Shown one piece after another: positions 1 through 8,230 of a stretch of DNA of 37,222 nucleotides (positions within the stretch are counted from its first letter, which is position 1; each line of letters opens with the position of its first letter). The DNA comes from an uncultured Alphaproteobacteria bacterium. GTDB taxonomy: Bacteria > Pseudomonadota > Alphaproteobacteria > Rhodobacterales > Rhodobacteraceae. The notes beneath the pieces were generated by a model, which saw only the letters and a program-made list of their open reading frames with translations, was not told the DNA's origin and did not search any database. The stretch spans positions 1 through 37,222 of the forward strand of contig CACIIZ010000011.1 of assembly GCA_902586855.1 (NCBI GenBank), given 5' to 3'. The position numbers and the translations under genes are program-made.

Positions 1-263
1 CAGGAGCGGTAATTTTGGATACTGGCAAGAAAATGGCTCCACACATATCTTTTTGGCTTGTAGCCAGAGGGATCAATCTGGGATTGAATACGAGGATGTA
101 TTTTGAGGATGAGCATATCTTAAATCAAAGGGATCCATTATTAAATGAAATTAAAAATAAAAGAAAAATTGACACTTTGTTGGCTAGAAATATAACTGAA
201 AGTGATTATCAGTTTAATATTTATCTCCAGGGAAAGAATGAAACAATTTTTTTTGAAATATGA
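1..263 (+). CDS. pcaG: Protocatechuate 3,4-dioxygenase alpha subunit, 3' end only
   Basis: The reading frame is open from base 3, so the gene begins before the window and only its last part (about 86 residues) is present. It contains MAPHISFWLVARGINLGL followed by TRMYFEDE, and it ends with an ETIFFEI-type tail; these are recognisable C-terminal features of PcaG. The family cleaves protocatechuate in the intradiol mode to 3-carboxy-cis,cis-muconate, together with PcaH, which should lie just upstream. An apparent TTG start at 15 is not a real start because the same frame continues upstream. The next gene begins within 20 bases and pcaB follows, so this is the protocatechuate branch of the beta-ketoadipate pathway. 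Identity is confident; the upstream part cannot be seen. Confidence 0.9.
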   Translation, partial: GAVILDTGKKMAPHISFWLVARGINLGLNTRMYFEDEHILNQRDPLLNEIKNKRKIDTLLARNITESDYQFNIYLQGKNETIFFEI

Positions 264-279
264 TTGAGTGCCTATCTTA

Positions 280-1122
280 ATGAAAAAAAAACCATGTATT
301 ATATGTGTGGCAATCACTGGTTCTGTACCTCGCAAATCAGATAATCCGAATATACCTATTAGTATCAGCGAGCAAGTTGAGAGCACTCAAGAGGCTTTCG
401 AAGCAGGAGCGACTATCGTTCATTGTCATGTAAGAAATGAAGATGAAAGTGTTAGTTCTGATCCGGCTCGCTTTGAACAATTAAAAATTGGAATTAAAAA
501 ATATTGTCCTGGAATGGTTATCCAGTTTTCGACGGGAGGACGATCTGGAAAGGGTAAGGAAAGGGGAGGGATGCTCTCGATTTGTCCCGATATGGCTTCT
601 TTGACAGTAGGATCGAACAATTTTCCTACTAGGGTGTATCAAAATTCTCCAAAGTTGATTGATTGGCTTGCATCAGAAATGATCAAATATGGTGTCCAAC
701 CTGAAATAGAAGCTTTTGATTTATCTCATATATTCCAGGCTGCTAGTATGTATTCGGAAGGTAAGCTTGTAGGTAAACCTTATATCCAATTTGTCATGGG
801 AGTGAAAAATGCCATGCCTGTCGATAGAGAAGTTTTTGAGTTCTATGTCAAAACAGTTAATAGAATTTTACCTAACGCAAATTGGTGCGGGGCAGGTATT
901 GGAAGACATCAGAGAACTGTGAATGAATGGTGTATTGAACTCGGGGGGCATACCCGTACAGGAATGGAAGATAATATTAGAATGGACAGAAATAATCTAG
1001 CCTCATCTAATGCTTCTTTGGTGAACTTAACTAAGGATATTTGCGAAAAGTATGGTAGACCTGTAGCAACATGGAAGAAAACTAGAGAATTACTTGGGAT
1101 CCCAATACACCTCTTGTCGTGA
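280..1122 (+). CDS. BKACE (DUF849) beta-keto acid cleavage enzyme, probably acting on beta-ketoadipate
   Basis: BKACE enzymes are TIM-barrel, zinc-dependent proteins that condense a beta-keto acid with acetyl-CoA and release a new CoA thioester plus acetoacetate. The sequence starts MKKKPCIICVAITGS, has the zinc-binding HxH in IVHCHVRNEDE, the STGG segment, and the C-terminal TGMEDN motif with SNASLV that supplies the third ligand. I prefer ATG 280 over GTG 268 because family members begin just before the first barrel strand; neither start has a clear ribosome binding site. It sits between pcaG and pcaB, so the likely substrate is beta-ketoadipate, giving succinyl-CoA and acetoacetate. Family assignment is firm; the substrate is inferred from context only. 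Confidence 0.85.
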   Translation: MKKKPCIICVAITGSVPRKSDNPNIPISISEQVESTQEAFEAGATIVHCHVRNEDESVSSDPARFEQLKIGIKKYCPGMVIQFSTGGRSGKGKERGGMLSICPDMASLTVGSNNFPTRVYQNSPKLIDWLASEMIKYGVQPEIEAFDLSHIFQAASMYSEGKLVGKPYIQFVMGVKNAMPVDREVFEFYVKTVNRILPNANWCGAGIGRHQRTVNEWCIELGGHTRTGMEDNIRMDRNNLASSNASLVNLTKDICEKYGRPVATWKKTRELLGIPIHLLS

Positions 1123-1129
1123 CAAAAAT

Positions 1130-2464
1130 ATGGTTAATATATTTGAAAATGTTTTTTTGGGTAATTTATATTCTGATCCAGAGGTGGAAAGCATTTTTTC
1201 TGACATAGCTTGTTTGACAGCAATCCTAAGGTTCGAAACAGGAGTGGCGAAGGTTCAAGGCAAACTTGGATTGATTCCCAAAAAAACAGCTGAGGATATC
1301 CAGCGCAAGCTTAAGAACATAAATTTAAGCGAAATAAAATACGAAAGATTTTCAAATAGAGATGGTGTTATTGTTCCTGAATTAATTAAGGAGATAAGGC
1401 AAAAATTCTTGTCTAAGGGGGACTCATATTATTTGCATTGGGGGGTTAGTTCTCAGGATGCCATAGATACGGCTAGATGTTTACAATTGAGAGATTTCTT
1501 GAATTTAATTGATTTTCGTTTAAAAGAGTTTCTGAACTTTGGTGCTGAAAAGGCTCTTTCTTACAGGTATTTACCTATTACTTCTCATACACGAGGCCAG
1601 ATGGCTGCTGTGACTAGTTTTGGAGCAAAACTGGCAAGTATTTTTTCCCCAATTTTAAATCAAAGAATAAATCTATCAAAACTCAAACCGCATCTACTAC
1701 AACTGAGTTTTGGAGGAGCATCAGGAACTGCAAATTATTTTGGGGACCTTCACTCCACCTTGGTCAAGGAGCTGGCAAAAGAATTAAATCTTAGCCCCCC
1801 AGTTATGCCTTGGCATAATAATAGGGAAAGGTTTGTTGAGTTGGGCGCAATTCTTACTCTTATAACTTCTTGCTTTGGAAAATTTGGAGCGGACGTTTTG
1901 TGGATGAGTCAAAGTGAAATTCAGGAAATTAAATTATCTGATGGTGGAAAATCATCCATTATGCCCTATAAGCGGAATCCAATAATTCCGGAATCTTTAA
2001 TGGCTTTAGCTGATATCAGTAATATTTTAAACAGTGCCATGGGTTCTGCCATGATCCATAAAAATGAACGAGACGGTGTTGCATGGACAAAAGAGATAAT
2101 CATACTGAGGCAATTAGTTTTTGGCGCTGGTGTAGCATGTAAGTTGGGTTTCAAACTTTTGAAGAGCATGAAACCAAGTAAAGTCAATATCCGCAGAAAT
2201 CTAAAGACAGGTAAAGGACTAATTTTTTCTGAACATGCAATTAATTATCTTTCAAATTTTTATAAAAAGGAAGATGCAGTAAGTATTGTAATAGAGGCTA
2301 TTAATAATACTCAATCCAGTGGAAGCTCGCTTTTGAAAGAATTAGAGAAAATAACTGATAAAAAGATAGACTTTTGCAAGGTATTCGATCCTAATTTGAA
2401 TCTTGGTTTGGCTCCTGAAATCGTTGAAGTTTTTTGCAATAAAGTTAAGAGTGAAAACTTATAA
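1130..2464 (+). CDS. pcaB: 3-carboxy-cis,cis-muconate cycloisomerase (fumarase/aspartase superfamily)
   Basis: This is a member of the fumarase/argininosuccinate lyase superfamily. The signature loop appears as GGKSSIMPYKRNP, and TSHTRGQMA and HWGVSSQDAIDT correspond to the other two conserved active-site regions. PcaB lactonises 3-carboxy-cis,cis-muconate to 4-carboxymuconolactone, the step after PcaHG. The frame can be opened at ATG 1094 inside the upstream gene, but ATG 1130, eight bases after that gene's stop, gives MVNIFENVFLG, which matches a normal PcaB N-terminus. An adenylosuccinate-lyase-like role is possible from sequence alone; the neighbours make PcaB the better call. pcaC and pcaD are not in the window. 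A gap of 59 bases separates its stop from that of the convergent pobA. Confidence 0.85.
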   Translation: MVNIFENVFLGNLYSDPEVESIFSDIACLTAILRFETGVAKVQGKLGLIPKKTAEDIQRKLKNINLSEIKYERFSNRDGVIVPELIKEIRQKFLSKGDSYYLHWGVSSQDAIDTARCLQLRDFLNLIDFRLKEFLNFGAEKALSYRYLPITSHTRGQMAAVTSFGAKLASIFSPILNQRINLSKLKPHLLQLSFGGASGTANYFGDLHSTLVKELAKELNLSPPVMPWHNNRERFVELGAILTLITSCFGKFGADVLWMSQSEIQEIKLSDGGKSSIMPYKRNPIIPESLMALADISNILNSAMGSAMIHKNERDGVAWTKEIIILRQLVFGAGVACKLGFKLLKSMKPSKVNIRRNLKTGKGLIFSEHAINYLSNFYKKEDAVSIVIEAINNTQSSGSSLLKELEKITDKKIDFCKVFDPNLNLGLAPEIVEVFCNKVKSENL

Positions 2465-2523
2465 ATGAAGAAAAACCACCGGTATGTTTTATTCCTTATT
2501 TTAGTTTAATGGACGAGTATTTT

Positions 2524-3714
2524 TCAATACGGAGTTCCAACATAGCTCTCTGCTAAAGCCTTTTTTGCGGCAAGATTAATTGATAGTTCCTGTAATTCTA
2601 GTAGCTGGAATTGTCTCTCAACAGATTTTTTTTCATCGGTTGTATGTAGTAAATTAGTCATCCAATGACTGAAGCGTACTGTTTGCCAAACCCTTGAGAG
2701 TGCTCTTTCAGAATATTTCTCTAAGGTTGACGTAGATCCTGTTCTATAAAAATCTATTAAAGAATTTGACAGGTAATAAATATCTGAAAAAGCTAAATTC
2801 AAGCCTTTTGCTCCAGTTGGAGGCATTATGTGTGCTGCATCTCCAGCCAGAAATAATCGTTCCCATTGCATCGGTTCAACTACAATGCTTCTTAAAGGCG
2901 TTATGGATTTCTCAACCGAATTTCCCATTTGTATATTACTTGAAAATTTAGAAGGTAACCTTTTTTTGAGCTCATCCCATATTCTTTCATCGGGCCATGC
3001 TGAAATATCTTCGTTATTATTTGTCTGTAGATAGTAGCGGGAAAGGTTTTCATTCCTCATTGATGCGAGAGCAAATCCTCTTTCATGGTTTGCATATATA
3101 AGTTCTTTATGAACGGGTTTTGATTTACTAAGAATTCCTAACCATTTATAAGGATAGTTTTTTTCTTGAAAACTCAATTTTTCTTTAGGAATGAAATTCT
3201 TACTAATACCTTTTGATCCGTCACAGCCGGCAACATAGTCACAACTGATTTGATAAACCTTCTCTGAAGTTTCAAAGTTTACTTGAGGGTTTTTTGTGCG
3301 TATGTCATTGATTGATATATTCTTCACCTCATGAAAAATCTCTGTGCCGGATTGATCTAGGGCTTTGTATAAATCTAAGGTTATTTCTGTTTGGCCGTAT
3401 ACGTACACTGATTTACCTGATGCTAAATTGAGATCGATTCTGAATTCATTGTTTTCCGAGGAAATCAAGAACCCGGAGTGTTTACTTCCTTCGGATAGTA
3501 GACGATTGCCAACCCCTGATTCTAAGAGTAGTTCCATCGAACCATGTTCAATTACGCCAGCTCTTATACGGTTCAGAACATAATCTCGTGAACGTGATTC
3601 AAGTATGATGTTTTCTACGTTTTCTTTTGTCAGGATTTGTGAAAGTAATAATCCGGATGGTCCACCACCAATGATTACAACTTTCGTTTTTAGCTTATTA
3701 TTTTTTGGTTTCAT
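2524..3714 (-). CDS. pobA: 4-hydroxybenzoate 3-monooxygenase
   Basis: FAD- and NAD(P)H-dependent hydroxylase that converts 4-hydroxybenzoate to protocatechuate, the substrate of the pcaHG product at the left edge. The 396 residues match the usual length. Visible are the dinucleotide-binding GGGPSG (16-21), RIRAGVIEHG (49-58), CDGSKGIS (164-171) and GDAAHIMPPTGAKG (291-304). Numbering is offset by six from the Pseudomonas enzyme, and its substrate-site residues are kept: Tyr207, Ser218, Arg220, Arg226 and Tyr391 correspond to Tyr201, Ser212, Arg214, Arg220 and Tyr385. It is therefore likely functional. It is transcribed towards pcaB and divergently from the extradiol dioxygenase gene, sharing a 50-base promoter region. 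No PobR-type regulator is seen in the window. Confidence 0.95.
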   Translation of the reverse strand: MKPKNNKLKTKVVIIGGGPSGLLLSQILTKENVENIILESRSRDYVLNRIRAGVIEHGSMELLLESGVGNRLLSEGSKHSGFLISSENNEFRIDLNLASGKSVYVYGQTEITLDLYKALDQSGTEIFHEVKNISINDIRTKNPQVNFETSEKVYQISCDYVAGCDGSKGISKNFIPKEKLSFQEKNYPYKWLGILSKSKPVHKELIYANHERGFALASMRNENLSRYYLQTNNNEDISAWPDERIWDELKKRLPSKFSSNIQMGNSVEKSITPLRSIVVEPMQWERLFLAGDAAHIMPPTGAKGLNLAFSDIYYLSNSLIDFYRTGSTSTLEKYSERALSRVWQTVRFSHWMTNLLHTTDEKKSVERQFQLLELQELSINLAAKKALAESYVGTPY

Positions 3715-3764
3715 TTTTTTTGATCACTACTAAACTGTTCTTTAACACAAATAAGGTAAAATTA

Positions 3765-4604
3765 ATGGAATTTACAACTCTAAAAACGAAGGCATTCCTC
3801 CATCATCTTGGAATCGAAAGTGAGAATCCAAAACGACTAGCTGAATTCTATTCCAAAACTATGAAGATGGAAATAATTTCACCTGACAAAAATACCTGGC
3901 ATTGCCTTGGGCCAAACCGTTTACTAATTTTTTACAGTGGCAAAGCACAAAAGTTGTCTTTTGCAGCTTTTGCTTGCAATGATGATAATAGTCTCTCTGA
4001 GCTTAGAGAAAGAGTGGTGAGAGAGGGGCTAGAGTTAGGACAATTCGACAGTGCTTATCTGAAGACAGGGGCCTTTTTTGTCACCGATCCAGATAATAAC
4101 CAAATTGCATTTGGGGTGCCGTTGTCACGCAAGAGTTCCACGGATGTACTTCGGGCACCTTTACAGCATCTCACTATTCAGTCTTTAGATGTTGATAGAT
4201 TCATAGAATTTTATCAGAATAAATTAGGGTTTGCTGTTTCTGATCGGGTAATAAACCATGATGGTGTTGTGACAACATGTTTCGTACGTTCCAATTCTGA
4301 ACACCACAGTTTAGCCTGTTTCAAAGCAAAAAAAGTTGGTATGGATCATCATAGTTATGAGGTTACTGATTGGAATTTAATAAGGGATTGGTGTGATCAT
4401 TTTGCAGGTTTAGGGATAAAATTATTTTGGGGTCCAGGACGTCACGGGCCTGGAAATAATTTATTTGTCTTCATTGAGGATTGCGATGGCAATAAAGTGG
4501 AGTTATCTGCAGAATTGGAAATAATAACTGACCGAAAAGTTGTGGACTGGCCTCATGAAGCAAGAACTTTAAATCTTTGGGGTAAATCTTTTATGAGATC
4601 ATAG
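3765..4604 (+). CDS. Type I (VOC-fold) two-domain extradiol ring-cleavage dioxygenase
   Basis: Two vicinal-oxygen-chelate domains, as in catechol 2,3-dioxygenase and 2,3-dihydroxybiphenyl dioxygenase. The expected iron ligands are present in the C-terminal domain: His135 (LQHLTIQS), His196 (MDHHSYEV) and Glu246 (GNKVEL), and the conserved EHHSLA and GRHGPGNN segments can be seen. The residue ten positions before the glutamate, an active-site tyrosine in XylE and BphC, is Phe236 here. ATG 3765 was chosen over the upstream in-frame start at 3705 because it is preceded by AAGG eight bases away and gives MEFTTLKTKAFLHHLG, the usual start of domain 1. It probably opens a ring made by one of the MhpA-like hydroxylases downstream; the substrate is unknown. 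Confidence 0.85.
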   Translation: MEFTTLKTKAFLHHLGIESENPKRLAEFYSKTMKMEIISPDKNTWHCLGPNRLLIFYSGKAQKLSFAAFACNDDNSLSELRERVVREGLELGQFDSAYLKTGAFFVTDPDNNQIAFGVPLSRKSSTDVLRAPLQHLTIQSLDVDRFIEFYQNKLGFAVSDRVINHDGVVTTCFVRSNSEHHSLACFKAKKVGMDHHSYEVTDWNLIRDWCDHFAGLGIKLFWGPGRHGPGNNLFVFIEDCDGNKVELSAELEIITDRKVVDWPHEARTLNLWGKSFMRS

Positions 4605-4639
4605 AATATAAAATAGAAAAAAATAGTGGTGAGGTTTAT

Positions 4640-5500
4640 ATGAAATTAGTTAGTTTTTTCAGGTTGGGTGAAGCAACCTTTGGTGCTGAAATAAAAGGTG
4701 GCATTATTGATTTGGGCGCCAGATTTAGAAATGAGATGCGCTCTAAAACAATTGTTGAGTTATTGGAAACAAATTCTGTTCCATCGCAGGAAGAATTAGA
4801 GAGTTTTTCTCCTGATTACTCGTTTTCGGATGTTACTTTCCTACCAGTGATCCCAAATCCTAAGAAAATAATATGTATTGGGCTAAATTATGAAAAACAT
4901 CGGTTAGAAACTAAGCGCGAACAGTCTGGTTACCCAACGATATTTACTCGGTTTTCAGATTCTCAAGTTGCGCATAATCAATACTTGGTCAAACCAAACG
5001 AGTCTGATCGATTTGACTTCGAGGGTGAACTAGCAATAATTATAGGCAAGGGAGGTAGAAATATTAGAGAAAAGGACGCATTTAATCATATAGCTGGCTA
5101 CTCTTGCTACAATGATGGGAGTATTAGAGATTGGCAGAGGCACACGAGCCAATTTCCTCCAGGTAAGAATTTTCCTAAAACAGGAGCATTTGGGCCTAGC
5201 CTGGTATTGAAACAATCTATTCCAGATTACAGACAATTAAAAATTCAAACACGATTAAATGGTGAGATTGTTCAAGATGCTGGTTTAGATCAATTAATTT
5301 TTGATATTCCACGACTGGTTTCTTACTGTTCAACTTTTACTTGTTTATCTATTGGTGATGTAATTGTTACAGGCACCCCAGGAGGTGTTGGTGATAGGCG
5401 AGATCCACCTTTGTATTTAAAAGAAGGTGATCGAGTGGAAGTTGAGATTTCCAAAGTTGGATTATTGAAAAATCAGGTGATAAATGAAAGTTCACTGTAA
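4640..5500 (+). CDS. Fumarylacetoacetate hydrolase (FAH) family enzyme
   Basis: FAH-fold enzymes hydrolyse, hydrate or decarboxylate beta-diketo and 2-keto acids made by ring cleavage. The chain shows the conserved IGLNYEKH segment (His87), the metal ligands Glu128 and Glu130 in DFEGELAIIIGK, Asp159 in CYNDGSIRDWQ, and the late GTPGGVG motif. Its 286 residues agree with bacterial single-domain members plus the short N-terminal domain. GTGAGG precedes ATG 4640 at a normal distance. It follows the extradiol dioxygenase by 35 bases and precedes an FAD hydroxylase by 20, so it most likely processes the meta-cleavage product. It could be a hydrolase, a hydratase or a decarboxylase; sequence alone does not decide this. 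Confidence 0.85.
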   Translation: MKLVSFFRLGEATFGAEIKGGIIDLGARFRNEMRSKTIVELLETNSVPSQEELESFSPDYSFSDVTFLPVIPNPKKIICIGLNYEKHRLETKREQSGYPTIFTRFSDSQVAHNQYLVKPNESDRFDFEGELAIIIGKGGRNIREKDAFNHIAGYSCYNDGSIRDWQRHTSQFPPGKNFPKTGAFGPSLVLKQSIPDYRQLKIQTRLNGEIVQDAGLDQLIFDIPRLVSYCSTFTCLSIGDVIVTGTPGGVGDRRDPPLYLKEGDRVEVEISKVGLLKNQVINESSL

Positions 5501-5520
5501 AAGTTCTAAAATAAATTATA

Positions 5521-7104
5521 ATGGAGACTACTAATACGGATATTCTAATTGTTGGTGGAGGTCCAACAGGGTTAGTTTTATCAAACCTTCTTGGTTCTAG
5601 AGGAATTGATTGTATTGTCGTAGAAAAAAAATCTTCGACAGAAAAGGAACCTCGAGCTGTATCTATTGATGATGAGTCTTTGCGAACTCTTCAGGCGATA
5701 GGTGTGGTAGATCGTTTCCTCCCATTGATCTCTAGGGATTATGGATCATATTATATCTCACCGCATAAGAAAATCTTCGCTATCATCGAGCCCAGCCGAA
5801 AAAAGTATGGTTTTGAAAAAAGGAGTGGATTTGATCAACCTCAATTAGAAGCCTTACTATTCCAAAACTTAAAAAAATTTTCATCTGTAAAGATTTTTTT
5901 TGATTCTAGATTAGAAAAAATTCTTAAGGGAAAACGAACCAGCAGAGCATATATCTCATCCAATAATAAATGTAAAAACATTAAGGCAAAATATATTATT
6001 GCGTGTGATGGGGGCACCTCCACGGTTCGGAAAGCATTAGGGATAGAGTTAAGTGGTCTCAGTTTTAGTGAAAGATGGTTAATCATTGATCTCTTTGAGA
6101 CTGAAAATAAATTTCGTCATACACAAGTTCATTGCGATAGCAGGAGGCCATGTATTACATTACCTGGACCAAATGGTATAAGGCGATATGAATTCAAACT
6201 CAAAAAAAATGAATGTATAAAAGGCACTTGTGACAAAGCTTTTGTGAACAAACTTTTCAGAGATAAAGGCTACGAAATGAATCCCAAGATTAGAAGAAAA
6301 TGTGTTTACACTTTCAGCGCGGTCGTAGCAGAAAAATGGAGATGCTCAAATATTTTTTTGGCGGGTGATGCCGCTCATCTGGTTCCTCCCTTTGCCGGCC
6401 AAGGAATGAACAGTGGTATAAGGGATGCACACAATCTTGCTTGGAAGTTGGCTTATGCCCTGAAATATGATAATAGGAAGATATTAGACAGTTATGAGAT
6501 TGAGAGAAAAAACCATGTTTGGCAAATGATAAATATTTCCATTTTAATGGGTAAGATACTGGCCCCACAAAATGTTTTAACTGGGTTTATAACAAGATTT
6601 TTTTTCTCACTATTATCATTTTATGGTCCCACTCGTAGATACATTTCCCAAATGAAATTTAAGCCACCGCCATACTTAAAGGAAGGTTTGATCTGGAAGT
6701 CCTGTGAAAAGCAAGATAATCGGATGATTGGAAGACTGTTCCCGCAACCTTTGGTTGAAGATGTTAAAGGAAGCCAATTCCCATTGGATGATTTACTGAG
6801 AGATGAGAGTACTATTATTATGTTCTCTGAAAATCCAGAAAAGTTGGTTAAAGATGAAATGTTAGAAAATTTCAAGAAGCGAGGTGTTCAAATAATTGGT
6901 TTGACCCCTGAGTGGATGAATCCAGTGGTAACCAATTTCACAATAGTAAGAGATGTCTCTAAATTACTGTCAGAAAAAGAATTCGTAACTTTTCTCGATA
7001 AAGCATTTTTTATTAGACCAGATAGATATGTGGCGTCGATAGCGTCCATCGGTTCGCTTTCTTCCTTTGAGCATGTTACCGATACATTTCAAAATAAAGC
7101 TTGA
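5521..7104 (+). CDS. MhpA-like FAD-dependent aromatic-ring hydroxylase
   Basis: Class A flavoprotein monooxygenase of the 3-(3-hydroxyphenyl)propionate hydroxylase type. Motifs in order are GGGPTG (12-17) for FAD, PRAVSIDDESLRTLQ (the MhpA-type region after the first strand), IIACDGGTSTVRK near 160, and GDAAHLVPPFAGQGMNSG from 282. The C-terminal 130 residues match the thioredoxin-like domain of this subfamily. Length 527 is typical. It is expected to hydroxylate a phenolic acid next to an existing hydroxyl, making a catechol or hydroquinone for ring cleavage. The gene belongs to the run that starts with the extradiol dioxygenase, 20 bases after the FAH gene. A second, clearly different member lies at 10700-12211. 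The actual substrate is unknown. Confidence 0.85.
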   Translation: METTNTDILIVGGGPTGLVLSNLLGSRGIDCIVVEKKSSTEKEPRAVSIDDESLRTLQAIGVVDRFLPLISRDYGSYYISPHKKIFAIIEPSRKKYGFEKRSGFDQPQLEALLFQNLKKFSSVKIFFDSRLEKILKGKRTSRAYISSNNKCKNIKAKYIIACDGGTSTVRKALGIELSGLSFSERWLIIDLFETENKFRHTQVHCDSRRPCITLPGPNGIRRYEFKLKKNECIKGTCDKAFVNKLFRDKGYEMNPKIRRKCVYTFSAVVAEKWRCSNIFLAGDAAHLVPPFAGQGMNSGIRDAHNLAWKLAYALKYDNRKILDSYEIERKNHVWQMINISILMGKILAPQNVLTGFITRFFFSLLSFYGPTRRYISQMKFKPPPYLKEGLIWKSCEKQDNRMIGRLFPQPLVEDVKGSQFPLDDLLRDESTIIMFSENPEKLVKDEMLENFKKRGVQIIGLTPEWMNPVVTNFTIVRDVSKLLSEKEFVTFLDKAFFIRPDRYVASIASIGSLSSFEHVTDTFQNKA

Positions 7105-7146
7105 TTAATCGCCAGGTAAAAAGTTTAATTGTTTTCATAAATGAAA
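7101..7146 (+). promoter_or_regulatory. Candidate promoter and operator for the TRAP genes
   Basis: TTGATT at 7101-7106 and TTTAAT at 7124-7129 are 17 bases apart and resemble -35 and -10 boxes. The predicted start falls in a perfect dyad, TTTCAT-AA-ATGAAA, at 7133-7146. The -35 box overlaps the stop codon of the preceding hydroxylase gene. A site of this form overlapping +1 would suit a repressor that responds to the aromatic substrate. The boxes are only partial matches, so this is a moderate-confidence reading. Confidence 0.4.
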
Positions 7147-7198
7147 GAAAACTGACAAAAGCTTTTAGAAAAGAAACCTTAACAATTTGGAGGATAAA

Positions 7199-8230
7199 TT
7201 GCTGAAAAAAGTGAAAAATTTTGTAATGGTAATTTTGTTTGCAATTGGGATGGCTAGTCCGTTAATTGCAGAGACAGTTGTACTAAAATTTCATTCGTTT
7301 CCACCCATGCCTGCAAATTCAAATGCTAAGTTTGTTAAGCCTTGGGGAGATAAGATAGAAAAAGAGTCGGGAGGCAAATTAAAGGTTGAGATATATCCAG
7401 CCATGCAGTTAGGAGGGAAGCCTCCTCAATTGGTGGATCAGGTTCGAGATGGAGTAGTTGATCTCATTTGGACTGTAGCAGGTTACACACCTGGCCGTTT
7501 CCCTAGGTTGGAGGTATTTGATCTACCCTTTATGGCGGCATCTTCTTTGGCTACGTCGCAAGCAGCCCAAAAATATGCTGAAACTGTTGGAGCCGAAGAT
7601 TTAAAGGATTACAAGATATTAACGGTGCATGTTCATGCTCCAGGAAAAATTCACACGAAAGATAAATTAATTAAATCTGTGGATGACCTAGAGGGGTTAA
7701 AGATGCGAGGACCCACTCGGGTAATAAGTAAGATGCTTGAGGGACTTGGAGCCACACCGGTGGGCATGCCTGTTCCACAGGTAGCACCATCTCTGTCAAA
7801 AGGAGTTATTGACGGTATGGTAGTTCCTTGGGAAATAATGCCATCTTTTAAATTGCAGGAATTAACCAAGTCTCATACGGAGATAAGTGGGGATCGTGGG
7901 CTTTACACCACGCCATTTCTTTTCTTAATGAACAAGGCCAAATATGATTCTCTTAGTGACGAGTTGAAGAAGGTGATTGATGCAAATTCTGGAATGGCAC
8001 TTGCTAAATTAGCAGGAGAACTTTGGGATGGATTTGAGGGTCCCGCAAGAAAGCTTGCAGTTGAAGCAGGTGGAGAGTTCCATGAATTATCAGGTCCAGC
8101 TTTGGCTGACATGAAGGCGGCTGGAAATAGGCTAATTAAGGAATGGATCGAAGATGCAAATGGCAAGGGAATGGATGGAGAAATGCTTGTCAAGACTGCT
8201 CGTGATTTAATTGCACAGTATGAAAACTGA
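7199..8230 (+). CDS. dctP: TRAP transporter solute-binding protein
   Basis: Periplasmic DctP-family binding protein that captures an organic acid and delivers it to the DctQM pump. An N-terminal signal peptide with a basic start and hydrophobic core ends at ASPLIAE. FHSFPPMPANSNAKF, QLVDQVRDGVVDL and the LKMRGPTRV segment, whose arginine normally binds the substrate carboxylate, are characteristic. I chose TTG 7199, because GGAGG at 7189-7193 lies five bases upstream; the in-frame TTG at 7187 would overlap that site. The preceding genes suggest an aromatic acid as ligand, but no residue seen here identifies it. The gene overlaps dctQ by 11 bases. Confidence 0.9.
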   Translation: MLKKVKNFVMVILFAIGMASPLIAETVVLKFHSFPPMPANSNAKFVKPWGDKIEKESGGKLKVEIYPAMQLGGKPPQLVDQVRDGVVDLIWTVAGYTPGRFPRLEVFDLPFMAASSLATSQAAQKYAETVGAEDLKDYKILTVHVHAPGKIHTKDKLIKSVDDLEGLKMRGPTRVISKMLEGLGATPVGMPVPQVAPSLSKGVIDGMVVPWEIMPSFKLQELTKSHTEISGDRGLYTTPFLFLMNKAKYDSLSDELKKVIDANSGMALAKLAGELWDGFEGPARKLAVEAGGEFHELSGPALADMKAAGNRLIKEWIEDANGKGMDGEMLVKTARDLIAQYEN

